Shown: positions 10,492-21,269, numbered from the stretch's first letter. The stretch: 64,000 nt of DNA from Acanthosoma haemorrhoidale (GCA_930367205.1 OV884014.1:112047138-112111137); one strand, 5' to 3'. The notes: a model not told the origin generated them from the letters alone. Translations and numbers: made by a program.

Positions 10492-11412
10492 GAAGGGACC
10501 GGAGAGTAATGTCGTTTTTTTTACATTAAATTCAAACAGATAAATTTTCAACAAGTTTTTGTTTTCAATCAATGATGTAATCACCCTAGTTATCCGCAAC
10601 CTTTTTCCATCTAGTGTGCATATTTTCAATGCCTCATCGAACAAAATCGAAATTGGTTTCAAATCAATCTCAAATATTTGGAGATGACATTTTTGACATC
10701 ATCCGAATTTTCAAATTTTTAGCGATTGGAATTAATGGTAATCCGATGGCGCAATATCGGGCGAGTATGGCGGGTGAGGCTGGAGATGAAAAATGGGTCC
10801 TCTATGATAATCCAAAAATCTCTCTCCGCATGAATCGGCACGAAGTACAGCTAAGCCAGGTTTGCACTCCAAAAAGGCGCTGTGTGTTTGATGGAGTATT
10901 CGCGGGGTCGTTAATCGCTGATAACTGGAAAATCTGTGAATGCAGATCTTTACAATGAACAATTGGATCGAGTAAATCAATCTTTAATCGAAAATTGCCC
11001 AGCGGTTGTCAATAAAAAAAGGCGTTATTCTGCTACACGATAATGCAAGACCCCACTGCGCCAATTTTCCCCGCAAGAACCCTCGAAAAAATTAATGAAT
11101 TGGGGGTGGGAGGTATTGCCTCAACCACCATACTCGCCCGATATCGGATTTTCATTTATTCCGTTCGCTACATATTCTAAGTGGCAAAAAATTTCAAAAT
11201 TTGGATGATGTCCAAAATGCTATCTCCAGATATTTTGCTCAAAAGTCAATTGATTTTGGTCGACCAGGCATTGAAAATTTGCACACGAGTTGGTAAAAGG
11301 TTGCTGATAACGAGGGTAATTACATCATTGATTAAAAACAAAAACTTGTTTAAAATTTATTTGTTTGAATTTAATGTAAAAAAAACGACATTACTTTTCT
11401 CGAGTTTTATTA
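10492..11412 (+). mobile_element. T3 fold-back mariner derivative
   Basis: The two ends are long inverted repeats of about 285 bp (10492-10780 and 11118-11412). Each arm is the 3' coding end of a mariner transposase, so the left arm reads in reverse (PPYSPDIAPSDYH on the minus strand). Between the arms lies the forward catalytic part, starting at GDEKWVLYDN. The normal 5' half with the DNA-binding domain is missing. The copy at 19.7 kb has the same left-arm junction. Confidence 0.85.
10780..11200 (+). pseudogene. Mariner transposase catalytic region, frameshifted (T3)
   Basis: The forward frames give GDEKWVLYDN (first catalytic Asp), then in a shifted frame STAKPGLHSKKAL, later EQLDR, then VILLHDNARPH (second Asp) and ELGWEVLPQPPYSPD (third Asp, as PD). 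These are the hallmarks of the mariner DD34D core. Frameshifts and stop codons break it, and there is no N-terminal helix-turn-helix domain. The protein would normally cut and join transposon ends at TA sites. This copy cannot code for it. The subfamily is uncertain. Confidence 0.8.
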
Positions 11413-12299
11413 AAAGTACGTTTAAGAGGAAAAATAGCGTTCCCTCTGCAAAAATTTTTGTTGAGTCTGAAAGGAGTTGAAATATTTAGTTTAAAACTAT
11501 TACTGTTTAGGTCACTGGAGTCACTTAGCTTGTATATATTCAATTTTTAAAGATTATTAAAATAAAAAAAAAAAAATATATTCACAGAAGTAAAGTTTTG
11601 AGATTCATCAAGATGGTATGTTTGATATCGTTCGAACTGAGGTTTGTTTGTTGTGTTTTTTTTTTCCTTCCAAGACCACTAATACTTGGAGCAACTAATC
11701 AGTTACTATGGCAGCAATAAATGGCGGGAATAGCGGAAAGATAGCAGCGCTGAGAGGGGGCGCTAAGTGCAGCCAACGAGTCACTTAAGCGCTTTCGATA
11801 CAGATACTGTACAAGTCACGAGGGTAAGAGAGGTCGTGCGGTCCCAGAGCCAGTCACAGATATTGGGGACCGTTTCACAGGGGCACTTAAGTGCTCGTCT
11901 TATCGGTGCAATTAGTGCACCTATCGATTGTCCATGCTTATTATCGATTATGGTATAGAGCGACTACAAGTCTAGCTGACTAACGATACCCTTCATAATG
12001 TGTCTTTTTACTACAATACGCCCAAAAAGTGTTAGTTTAGACCATTTAGTTGGAAAGCAACGATATCAAGCCGGCTGAACAAATCAAGAGAGAAAAAGGA
12101 GAACTTCTGAAAAATGCGTTTCCTTTATTTACAAATTAAAATTCCTAGCTAAGATAATTGTTCGGTATCCAAGCCAACAATAATCGACTCCATAGCCATT
12201 ATTGATAATCATAAAAATTCTTGCAATTAAACTTTGGTTCATTGAATATCCTAAAGCCATTAAAGCGATTTATCATTTTTTCCCCTTTATATCCCCTTT
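11413..12299. other. Unassigned DNA with a GC-richer patch
   Basis: Positions about 11700-11960 are GC-richer than the surroundings and contain the perfect palindrome GCACTTAAGTGC at 11883-11894. A 63-codon frame there is unrecognised. The rest is AT-rich. Confidence 0.4.
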
Positions 12300-12838
12300 T
12301 CATTAAAAATTATGGAACCCAATATAGACTCTACATAAATGAATCTATTTACAATAGGTCCTGTTGCTTGGCTACATTTTATACAACTCCACACTGTAAT
12401 TTGTGATTGTCACAAAAGTATAATGTACATTATAGATTCATTGTCTAAACAAAAAGTGATAGGGCTCACCTTATGAATCATAAAACACAAAACTAACATC
12501 CAACAACAAAATGTTGACATAATGTTCCCCGACAGTCTGTTGCCATCGATGCGGGAAGGGTGGTGGGGTCATAGTGTTAAACACTGGGTTGGTCAGGTGC
12601 TGCAACGGGTCCAGATTCTTCTTTAACCTCTCGAGAGAGGTATGTCGGACCACTTTTCGCATGATCCCTATCTAGACATTTGGCTGTATTGTCAGTCAAG
12701 TGGGTAAATAGCGGGGCACCGTACAGCAGAGCTGGCCGGAGGACACATTTATAGATCATCAGTTTGAGACACAAAGACAAGTTGGTTGAAGTTAGCAAGT
12801 GTTGAAGTCGGTGATCGACAGTCGGAAGACCTGTGTCG
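12300..12838 (-). mobile_element. J2 copy, minus strand
   Basis: On the minus strand the copy runs from the region encoding LMIYKCVLRPALLYGAPLF to NPVFNTMTPPPFPHRWQQTV, then a 3' UTR with AGGTGAGCCC. Near the 3' end is the hairpin seen in other J2 copies (plus 12362-12376, one mismatch). The ORF is broken by deletions, for example where TAKCLDRDH replaces the usual TAKCLQHFQNG. The 3' UTR is the same subtype as at 48.5 kb. Confidence 0.82.
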
Positions 12839-13937
12839 TACTTTTTTTTATTTTCTTGCTAAAATTATTAGAAAAATGTAGATGCATATCCTATAGTATA
12901 CTGAGAAAGTTGGTGAGTTCTCTTGCCCTCCTATACTATATGATTTCTATTATTTTTTTTTTTTTTTTTCAGCTCTCAAACTTTAAAAATAAAGGAAAGG
13001 TTATTTGGTACGAACGGATCCTTTTACTAGGAGGACCTATTTAAAGGCTGGGAAAAGGAAGTTGAATTTTTTAATGTCTACATAGATCGATGAGTGTACG
13101 CAGTGTCACAGAAATATATCAAAGTTCAAGAGTATTACAATAATACAATATTTCTATGGTGCTTGTAAATAAAAAAAGAAATGGACGCATCCAAGCCTTC
13201 TAATTTCCATTCAGTCGTCCTTACTACGCCCTATCAATGTTGAATAACTGCCGTTCCAATTGTTATGTATCTCTAATTGCCATTACGCCAAAGTAACCAC
13301 AGCACGCTCATGCTGTACGCAGTAGTAATTGGAAATTAATTAATTAATTAAACGTCAACCGTTGGCTTGCACACCCGACCGTAGCGTAGCTAGTCATAGG
13401 ACCATCTGTGTATTGTCGATGGCTACACATGTGATAATAATTACTTAACTAGTTACTTTGTCGCGTTTGAACCTTCGTAGAGGTTAGATTATTCGCGAAC
13501 ACCAAACGAAAACCTCTCCATTACTACAGTAAAATGATACATATTTGTTAAGCGTAATGTTAAAACAGTGGTTCCAAACTAATTTTACCACTTTCAGTTA
13601 CTAAACTCAATCACTATCATACTACGGTTGAAGGAAGTATGCTTCAATTTGTCAGCTTAAAAGTAATAAACTGTAAAATATGAACAGAATTTTTAATACT
13701 GTAAATATTAAATATAAACATTAATTTTTAATATTAGTACCTAACGGACAAAACCTAAAATATTTCTAAAGGAGAAACGGTACCGAATATAATAAATGTT
13801 AGGGAAAATTTTCTGAACTAACCACAATTTATTGTGTACTGATAGGACGATTCGGCAGCTAGATTCCAATATGTCTTCTATTCTTACGTAACTGAGAGCT
13901 TCTCACTGTTTTTAAATAAATATGAACAATTTTTAAT
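12839..13937. other. Unassigned AT-rich DNA
   Basis: A T run lies near 12953-12970 and a TTAA repeat near 13337-13350. No gene, tRNA or known repeat was recognised. Confidence 0.4.
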
Positions 13938-13944
13938 TGAAAAT

Positions 13945-14214
13945 GTGGTCCAACATACCTCTCTCGAGAGGTTAAAGAACGCTGAACTGCACCCGTTGCT
14001 TGGTGTGCCGTCGGTGGGTGAGCTCATCCGCCGGAGACACATCAAGTTTTTCGACTCGTTGCAGCAGCTGACAAACCCAGTGTTTAACACTATGACCCCA
14101 CCGCCCCTCCCGCATCGATGGCAACAGACTGTCGGGGGAAAATTAGGTTTAGAATTAGTATGTAAGTTAGTTTTGAGGTTTGATCAAAAAGGTGAGCCCC
14201 ATATCCTATATTAG
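13945..14214 (+). pseudogene. J2 ORF2 C-terminal remnant
   Basis: This 89-codon frame covers the tail of the J2 reverse transcriptase frame: HTSLERLKNAELHPLLGVPS, RRRHIKFFDSLQQLTNP and TPPPLPHRWQQTVG. It lacks all catalytic residues and any start of its own. The last 20 or so residues read into 3' UTR because the normal stop has been lost; other copies stop soon after the QQTVG block. It is a truncated retrotransposon relic. Confidence 0.75.
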
Positions 14215-14302
14215 TCGGTTTAGTCCAGTCACGTATAATGTGTATCATTATACTTGTTTATTCATTATATAATTTTTATAAAATAACAAAACCTGTATAT
14301 AA

Positions 14303-14317
14303 TGTAGCGACGCTACA
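14303..14317 (+). other. J2 3' hairpin
   Basis: TGTAGC and GCTACA pair perfectly around the loop GAC. The same stem appears at 27033 and 59398 and variants at 48603, 56889 and 12362. A role as a recognition element for the J2 reverse transcriptase is inferred, by analogy with 3' stem-loops of other non-LTR elements. Confidence 0.7.
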
Positions 14318-14411
14318 GGAAATACAAAAATAATTTGCAAATAGATTCGCCTGAGAATCTATAATTGTATATAATTATCTGTGAATTTAAAGGGGCTATG
14401 AAGAAAAAAAA

Positions 14412-15057
14412 AATTTATGTCGATACTCACTCACAATTGAAAAAAAATTGAAAACAATCTTGTCCTTTTTTTTTACTATAGTCTGGAACTAACCTTAGAA
14501 ACGAATTCAGCCTAATTTAGAAAAAAAAATAAGCCAGATTAGTGTCTAGTCTTTAATAGTCTCTTAAGGGATAATGAGTGGAATATTTCGAAAATGTGCG
14601 AATACAAAAGTTTTATTGGACTTTAGAAGCGAATACATTAATATAAGGGATAACTACCGCATAGCTATGAAGCACCCCCGTCAGATACCGAGAAGGAAAA
14701 GAGAAGCCATTACCGTGGTACGTGCGCAGATAGAGGATCTGGAACAAGGCATTTCCTTCACCACGTCCTCTCTTTATTGGCCAGATATTGTGCAAACTTC
14801 TACAAGGGATTATCTGGAGAACTGCCGTAGAGCCTCATTCCCTCGATGGCTCTACTGTTGCACAGATCTAGATCTTCGCGGTGGTCTTTTCAGGTCTTCC
14901 ACCTTTTGTAGTAAAACAAAAAAACTGACTAAACAAAATGCCAAGTGTCACTTATAGGACAGCCCAAGAGTAGATTTTTAAAATTGTGGCCACCCTAGAA
15001 ACCCAATACGTATTCTTAAACTATATTCTGCAACGAACTAATTTTGTATCTGGAAAG
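14412..15057. other. Unassigned DNA with a 127-codon open frame
   Basis: The open frame at 14574-14957 (+) encodes a basic 127-residue product with no motif I recognise. It follows A/T-rich runs and precedes a J1 copy. I see no splice sites, no repeats within it and no second copy in the window, so its coding status is undecided. Confidence 0.3.
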
Positions 15058-15645
15058 CTGGACATACGGAATAGAGCTATGGAGGACTGCAAACAAGTCG
15101 AACATCAAGCGTATCCAATCCTTTCAATCGAAAGTCCCGAGAACAATAGTAAATGCCCCTTATTAGGTCAGCAACAAAACCCTTCATAATAATCTGCATA
15201 TACCCTACATTCTCGAACTCATCCCTTCCAAGATCATGAAATTCCATAGTAACTCATCCAACCACCCTTATCCCGTTGCACAGTCATTGCACTGCACCAC
15301 TCATCCCTATAACCCTACTCAGAGACTAAAACGGCAGTGGCCTCGTGACCTGCTATAAATGCGTAATATTGGGAGTCCTGGCAATGGCCAGTTTCTCCAA
15401 TCATGTCCTGAGCTTGTGTGGCTCTCGCGCTCTTGGTCAGCCTCCGCTGGCTCGTATCCTCCGCGGCTGATGGAGGAGCGTGGGGGACTTCCCAGACACT
15501 TCTTCCTCTTTCACATGCGTGGGAGGGGGGTGACAATCATGACGATTTGGGAGGTCTCTGGGCTGTTTGTAAATACTGTATGAACGAGCAAGTGAATGAA
15601 AATTGTAAATATGCTTTGAATGAGTACATCTATCACAATAAAGTA
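15058..15645 (+). mobile_element. J1 copy, 5'-truncated
   Basis: It begins within ORF2 at the CTGGACATACGGAATAGAGC block (encoding WTYGIELWG in intact copies) and runs to the end of the 3' UTR, where the 3' hairpin is deleted and only a CACAATAAAG end is left. The coding part is frameshifted (EDCKQVEHQAYPIL instead of the usual KSNIKRIQSF frame). Confidence 0.83.
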
Positions 15646-15699
15646 ATACAATATGTAATATGTATCTAGAAGGCATGTATATTGAATAAGTTACTGACA

Positions 15700-15790
15700 A
15701 TATCAGGACTCTACCCCCGGACCTCTCCAATATCTAGTCAAAGGCTCTACCGATCGAGCTACCTCGCCTCAAGTCTAACACATCCCCTTC
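15700..15790 (-). mobile_element. tRNA-like SINE piece
   Basis: The minus strand reads GAGGCGAGGTAGCTCGATCG followed by GTAGAGC, a near-perfect tRNA D-arm and A box (plus 15750-15761). About 35 nt later comes GGTCCGGGGGTAGAGTCCT, a decayed T-arm and B box. The layout is a tRNA-derived SINE head. It resembles the pieces at 48.05 and 53.4 kb. Confidence 0.6.
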
Positions 15791-16333
15791 TGTATTAATG
15801 CTCTCATATGTACCCCATCTGGGATACTGAGGCAAACAGCAGTGATAGTCTATCTAACATAATTTTCCCGGACTAATTTAATGCCAATTGCATTGTATTG
15901 GATTGTATTTTATGTTAATTATTAATCGATAGTAGCAGACAATACCACAATCAAATTCGCTTAGTCATCATTTTAAGTAAAGCACACTCCATTTTACACA
16001 CAAAACAACTCTGAGTTGACAGACTAGTGGTATTTGTTTTACTTTGAGTGGACACAATGGTGTATAAGGAAGAAGAAATTATATTCGAATAAATCCAAGC
16101 TTTCGATTCCTGTAATGTTTTCTAAATAGTGATCGTTAGATATTGGTAGGCATTTTGTAAAAAAAAAAAAAAAGTGCCGACCTTAGTGCCGTTTTCCCTC
16201 ATGATGGTGAATGAAAAATGATTAGCGGGCCAGAGAACCAAAGCCTGGTCTCCTTAACTCAAAAGGTGTTCGTCAAAACCGCTTCGAAATATAATTAATA
16301 TATATCTAGATGTGTGTGCAAACAAAAGATATA
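15791..16333. other. Unassigned DNA
   Basis: AT-rich sequence with an A run near 16160. No gene or known repeat was recognised. Confidence 0.4.
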
Positions 16334-17226
16334 TTGGGTTGGCAAGAAAGTGATTTCGGTTAGCACCAGTAGATAGCGTTATGTTTGTTTCGTTATTCTT
16401 TTGTCAATGTTAGAATGTTTATCTTTCGAGATTTGGTAGCCGATACCTTTAGGTTGATATAGAATGCAATTCCATGTATTTTTGTTTACAAGTGACACAT
16501 TTACGGTCGGTTTTAACATGGAGGGCAAAAATAAGCATTTTCGACACATTTTACTTTTTTATTTTCATAAAGGCGAGAAACCGGCTGAGGCTCTCAAAGA
16601 GATATGTGAAGTTTATGGTGTTGATTGTTTAACAGAACGCACTTGTCAGAATTGGTTTAAAAAATTTCGTTCTGGAGATTTTTTACTAAAAGATGACCAA
16701 CGTTCTGGTCGACCTTGTGAAGTTGATGATAATTGAAGCGAATCGTCATATAACTGCGCGAGAGATTGCAAAACAGTTAAATGTATCACACACAACAATT
16801 GAAATTCATATAAGACGTCTTGGACTTGTTAAGAAGCTCGATATTTGTGTTCAGCCACGACAATGTGAGGCCTCACACATCTTTAGCAACACGAAACTAC
16901 TGGAGCTTGGTTAGGAAGTGATGTCGCATCCATTATACAGCCCCGACCATGAACCATTAAATTATCATTTATTTCGAAGTTTACGAAACTTCTTAAATGG
17001 TAAAAATTGCAGTAATAACGATCACCTCAAATCGCACTTGGTAGTGTTTTTTGCTGATAAGGATCAGAAGTTCTATGAGCGTGGGATCATGAAGTTAGCA
17101 GAAAGATGGCAAAAGGTCATCGAACAGAATGGAAGATATTTGACTGATTAAAGTTTATTTTTTGTATAGAAAAAATTGAGTTTTATTTCACACTAAAAAA
17201 CCGAAATCACTTTCTTGCCAACCTAT
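16334..17226 (+). mobile_element. T2 mariner, complete ends, internal deletion
   Basis: Terminal inverted repeats of about 28 bp start TTGGGTTGGCAAGAAAGTGA on the left and are mirrored at 17199-17226. TA dinucleotides flank both ends (16332-16333, 17227-17228), the standard mariner target. The element is 893 bp, against about 1.3 kb for full-length mariners. The loss removes the middle of the transposase. The end sequence and protein suggest the mellifera-like group of mariners. Confidence 0.92.
16518..17151 (+). pseudogene. Mariner transposase, internally deleted (T2)
   Basis: Translation starts at the ATG at 16518 (MEGKNKHFRHILLFYF), giving the N-terminal helix-turn-helix domain through QNWFKKFRSGDF and RSGRP. 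A frameshift follows near 16736; the second helix-turn-helix part continues as REIAKQLNVSHTTIE and LGLVKKLDI. The frame then jumps to DNVRPHTSLATR, which holds the second catalytic Asp, with another frameshift, and ends with HPLYSPDHEPLNYHLFRSL and EQNGRYLTD. The YSPD motif holds the third Asp. About 150 residues including the first catalytic Asp are missing. The protein cannot transpose DNA but the DNA ends could be moved by an intact relative. Confidence 0.9.
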
Positions 17227-17801
17227 TATTTAAAAATTGCGATCTCTGAGGAGGCTATTGGAATCCGCGACTCGAAGGTCCACAGTAGTTAAGGGCTGAG
17301 GATGACGCCTGCGCAGAATATTGGCGTTATTTTGCATACTTTTCTCTGATTTATTTGACATTAACTATAAAAGAGTTTTATTACATTTATGAAATCTATT
17401 ACCACTGCAATGAGACTTTACTCATATTTTTGTCTTTTATTGACTGTTCGTACTTACTTTTGAACGGTGAGGAATGCAGACAGGATATTGCGCATTTGAA
17501 CTTTGGCTTATTGCAATCGTCACCGGTTTACGAAATCCAGCTTTTACCTCTCTCCTTTATTTCCTTCCTGTGATATTGTCAGCATCAGGCAATGTTGCCT
17601 TTTTATTATTGTACTTAATTGCGAAACGGTCGGATAGATTTGTGTAACTTACTGAGATCTCTCATCCAACTCCTTTTCAACCTTCTGGTGTTCTCTTCGC
17701 TGTGTGGAGATTGCATAGCAGAGGTGAGTGGGTTATTGTTGATTACAAAATCAGTATACAAAGGATTCATTGCAGTGTTGGAGCTCAAACGAAAAGGGGT
17801 A
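17227..17801. other. Unassigned DNA between two transposons
   Basis: No gene or repeat was recognised. Open frames on both strands at 17615-17815 overlap and are not protein-like. Confidence 0.4.
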
Positions 17802-18767
17802 CAGTAGAATCCCAATATTTCGTATCCCGATTATTCGTATTTCCGGCTAGTTCGTACAAATTTGCCGATCCCCAGAGAAAATCCCAGTAAGTACTATAAA
17901 AAGAATGCATTTCAGTCCCCTCCATAATTCGTGTTATTTTTATGCTCGAGGTCACTTAAAACGCCTTATAATACGTATTTCCAGCTTAAAACCTCGTTAA
18001 TTCGTACTGTTTCAAGAACAGTGAGAGACCAGAGAGCAAAATGAGTGCGAGATAAATGTTTTCTATGAAATCCCATATGTAATTCGTACTCTTTTTACTG
18101 AAAGGAAATAAGGAGAGGAGAGAGGGAAAGTTTTAGGAATTGTACTAAGCTTTTATTTCGTTTCTACAGTTCGGTCTCGTTTTCGTTATCGTTGTGACAC
18201 GTTACCATGCCTCCGAAAAAAGTTAGCCTCTCCATTAAAGAGAAACAACAAATCATAAAGGCCGTGGCCAGTGGTTTTAAGCAAATTGACGTATCCAAGC
18301 GTTTTATAGCACCTCGTTCCACGATTACTTCAATCCTGAAGAACAAGGACAAAATCACTTCCCAGACATCAAACAGCAAAGTAAAACGCTTCAAGACTGG
18401 TGATTACCCACAACTTGAAGAGGACTTAAAAAAGTGGTTCGCACAAGCAAGGAATTCAAATGTATCAGTTGGAGGAAATATACAAAGGAATTGACAATAC
18501 CCGTCTATAAGCATTGCGTCAAAAAAAAATTATTGATTTTTTTCCAACAAATGATTGGTGTTTATTAAATCTAGAACATAAGTGAATATTTTTTATTGCA
18601 TGTATTGTTTATTGTTTAGTTTAGTATTAAGCAGTGTTTATTGCATAGTTTTTATCCTTACTATATTGTACATAATTCTTAATTTTGTACTCCCGATAAT
18701 CGGTACTACCGATGATTCGTATCAAACTGTCAGCCTCTTGACAATACGAAATATCGGGATTCTACTG
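17802..18767 (+). mobile_element. pogo/Tigger-like transposon, complete ends
   Basis: Terminal inverted repeats of about 25 bp start CAGTAGAATCCCAATATTTC and are mirrored at the right end (one or two mismatches). TA flanks both ends (17800-17801 and 18768-18769). Inside the left end the motif ATTCGTA and close variants recur several times, as expected for subterminal transposase-binding repeats. The element is 966 bp, too short for the roughly 500-residue transposase of this group, so it is a non-autonomous derivative. Confidence 0.88.
18207..18494 (+). pseudogene. pogo/Tigger transposase N-terminal domain
   Basis: The frame starts MPPKKVSLSIKEKQQIIKAV in a good initiation context (ACCATGC) and encodes 95 residues. 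Residues about 8-50 form a psq/CENP-B-type helix-turn-helix (EKQQIIKAVASG, DVSKRF, STITSILKNKDKI). The next block (PQLEEDLKKWFAQARNSN) is the start of the second CENP-B-type DNA-binding domain. It stops there, so the whole DDE catalytic domain is absent. If translated it would bind the transposon ends and could act as a repressor; that is inference. The frame is intact over the DNA-binding part. Confidence 0.8.
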
Positions 18768-19747
18768 TACTATGTTTTGGATTGTATTTTTTTTAATACT
18801 ATTTTTATCTCTACTGAATCAGTAGCCTCTACCAACAGGATGATAATTTCCAGTAATGATTTAAACCACTTATATCCCTCATTTGATAGTTGATCATCAC
18901 CACTTAGTCAAATGTTGGTAAAAAAATCTTGATTTCTTATTTTTGAAAAGATTTAAAAATTTTTAATTGAAGTTGTAAGTAATAAAATGGACTTCTGGAG
19001 CTCTTTGCCATGACCCTATGAGTTACACATTTATTTATGATATTTGAATGCTTCTTGAGTGAAGGTATTCATTTGAGAATTTCACGCAACAAAAAAAAAT
19101 TCTTTCTTCATCGTTCATAAGAGAAAAAAATCAGTTCATCGTCATATATGGCGTAGGGTTGGAATGATTAAAGAAAAATAAATGAAAAGGCAAGAATAAA
19201 GTAGAGAGGCACACGAATGTTTTAATGGCTTTTAAAAGTAGCTAAATAATGGTGTCCATTTGCCGAGAGGGAAGTATAAAAAGAACCATGGCCAGAGATC
19301 GCCCACCACCGTTCTTTTATTTCTGTTTCACCGCCACACTTTTTAGAGGTGACCTGTCGCATATTTTCCGTCATATGTGACGCTAATTCGGACCGTTTAT
19401 AGCTTTTGAATGTGAAATTAGAGTGGATCGTAAAATTTTATTGGTGTTTTGTTCTGATAAGAACGGTTTAGGCAAATGTCAAAAGTCTAATATGGCTGAG
19501 ATATGTTTCGGCATAATTAGACAGTCTATTCTTCCAGGATTATGAATGGCCTATCATACATATATTTTATTACTTTCCGTTTAGCAATTTGTAATATGGA
19601 AATTCGCAAACACTTCTGTATCGATAATTTTCTTCTCGGAATAGTTTTCTTATCCAGCTGATTGTCTAAAAGCAATGCAATTCGATTAGAATCAGCGTTC
19701 AATTGAATGGAAACAGTCATTAGGCTGGTAAGATTACTTTCAAATTA
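18768..19747. other. Unassigned DNA
   Basis: AT-rich with a few A runs. No gene or repeat family was recognised; the 64-codon minus-strand frame at 19526-19720 is not protein-like. Confidence 0.4.
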
Positions 19748-20296
19748 TTAGGTGGACCGGAAAGCAATGTCGTTTTTTTTTTTTTACATTAACTTCAAAC
19801 AGATAAAGTTTTTGTTTTTGATCAATGATGTAATCACCCTCGTTATCGACAACATTTTGCCATCTAGTGTGAGAATTTTCAATGCCGAATCGATAAAAAT
19901 CAATTGGCTTTTGAGCAGAATATCTAGAGATGGCATTTTGGACATCATCCGAATTTTCAAATTTTTAGCGATCGGAATTAATGGAAATCTGATAGCGCAA
20001 TATGGGGCGAGTATGGTGGGTGAGGCTGGAGATGAAAAATGGGTCCTCTATGATAACCCAAAAACCTCTCTCCGCATGAATCGACACGAAGTACAGCTAA
20101 GCCAGGTTTACACTCCAAAAAGGCGCTTTCGTATGTTTGGTGGAGTATTCGCGGGGTCGTTCATCGCTGATACCTGGAAAAACTGTGAATGCAGTTCTTT
20201 ACAGTGAACAATTGGATCGAGTAAATCAATCTTTAATTGAAAGCTGCTCAGCGATTGTCAATAAAAAAATTGTTATTCTGCAACACGATAACGAAA
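19748..20296 (+). mobile_element. T3 fold-back mariner, truncated at right
   Basis: The left terminus TTAGGTGGACCGGAAAGCAA is preceded by TA. The left arm (19748-20026) is the reverse complement of a mariner 3' coding end and joins forward sequence at GAGGCTGGAGATGAAAAATG, the same junction as the 10.5-kb copy. The forward part reads GDEKWVLYDNPK, later NEQLDRVNQSLIE in a shifted frame, and stops at CAACACGATAACG, inside the second Asp motif. The LTR begins right there. Confidence 0.85.
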
Positions 20297-21002
20297 TTTA
20301 GCGACCGCTAAACACATAAGATAAATCACCCTATACTCTATGAGTCACTAGAGAACAAAGGCCACCACATACTGGGCTGCAATTGGCCACAATAACGAGT
20401 CACATGGCCACTAACGAGGGACGCCACCTATAAATAGACCCGGGTTTTTGCCTGTAAATCATTCTCAAGACAACTCGCTAACTGATGACTTGCGGCTGCA
20501 CATGTTCAAGACTTGGCCTTCTTATTTATGAAAACCTCTGGACCTCTCTTCCTAACCTCGCTATGTTTTAGTCCGGCCTCGTCAGACCCCAAACTCTCCT
20601 AGTGGGATTCTCTGCCTTCGCCTCGCTAAAACTAGCAGCTCCTTGGGAGAGACCTCTCCCTAGCGGACAACGGTTGCCCTGGCCCTGCAAACTTACCAGT
20701 AGCGTCTCCCCCGGCAATCCAGTCTGGCTCTCTCCGGTTCACACTCGCCTTTGGGATCTGGACGGTTTTCGCCTAACCTCAGATACCAAGTGTGAATTCG
20801 TGGTCATTCCAAGACCACACAAGCTACCTTCAATACCTACCCTATACCTCTTCTCCTGAACATAGTGCACTGTCAGATATGAAATCAGATAGTACAGTAG
20901 TAAGACCCGTCATAAAGCAATTGTCCAGGTCATAGCCTAATCAACCCTTACTTCGTCACCAGGGCTAGGGTAACTAGGCACCCCCCTCGTGACGGCCCGA
21001 CA
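20297..21002 (+). mobile_element. Solo LTR, class LTR-A
   Basis: The unit begins TTTAGCGACCGCTAA (first G mutated from TGTAGCG) and ends GACGGCCCGACA. It aligns at both ends with the LTRs at 7764 and 51668. No matching target duplication is visible; the left flank is the broken T3 element and the right flank is AT-rich. The downstream half shares the tract CCGGTTCACACTCGC with the LTRs at 30.9 and 52.0 kb. Confidence 0.82.
20429..20436 (+). promoter_or_regulatory. Putative LTR TATA box
   Basis: TATAAATA sits about 130 bp inside the LTR, in the position expected for a U3 promoter. The LTR with the other U3 type has TATATAAG before a similar downstream region. Confidence 0.45.
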
Positions 21003-21036
21003 AATATATATACATATAAGAATATAATTATACATT

Positions 21037-21072
21037 CTGTATTCACAAACAGCCCAGAGACCTCCCAAATCC
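21037..21072 (-). mobile_element. J1 fragment
   Basis: The minus strand matches the J1 3' UTR word GGATTTGGGAGGTCTCTGGG and onward to the start of GTAAATACTG (here GTGAATACAG). Both flanks are unrelated. Confidence 0.6.
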
Positions 21073-21269
21073 TGAGAAAATTAGAAACAACTAAAACTGA
21101 TACAACCCTCTCTACATATAGAAGACATATTGTACAATTACTGAATACTGTTTATTTTTCTTCAATTCTTTGAAAGAAAGCTTTTCCTATAAATTTGCCT
21201 ATCTGGTGAAGGTGAGTTACTTTATAACATGTTCAAGAATTGGTCTATTTCTACTTTTTTTTAACAATC

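Larger units (their letters stand above)
13938..14411 (+). mobile_element. J2 copy, 5'-truncated, with A tail
   Basis: It starts inside ORF2 and ends with an A-rich tail after GGGGCTATGAAG. The 3' UTR includes AAAGGTGAGCCCCAT and the hairpin TGTAGC-GAC-GCTACA at 14303-14317. The end is the same subtype as the copies at 27.0 and 59.4 kb. Confidence 0.85.

Noticed and set aside
10732..10980. A separate minus-strand gene with PPYSPDIAPSDYH.
   Set aside because: The motif is the inverted arm of the T3 fold-back element, and the rest of that frame is antisense to the forward catalytic region.
14574..14957. A 127-residue host protein.
   Set aside because: No motif, no splice sites and no conserved context could be seen. 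I leave it as an open frame only.
15700..15790. A working tRNA gene.
   Set aside because: The D-arm is good but the T-arm is worn and no acceptor stem pairs across the ends. A SINE piece is the better reading.
20602..20859. An 85-codon frame in LTR-A, with a matching 85-codon frame at 51900-52157, both ending PTLYLFS.
   Set aside because: Over the roughly 42 codons that align, I counted about five differences at first, two at second and three at third codon positions. There is no third-position excess, and the upstream halves are in different frames. This fits a non-coding LTR with a shared stop.
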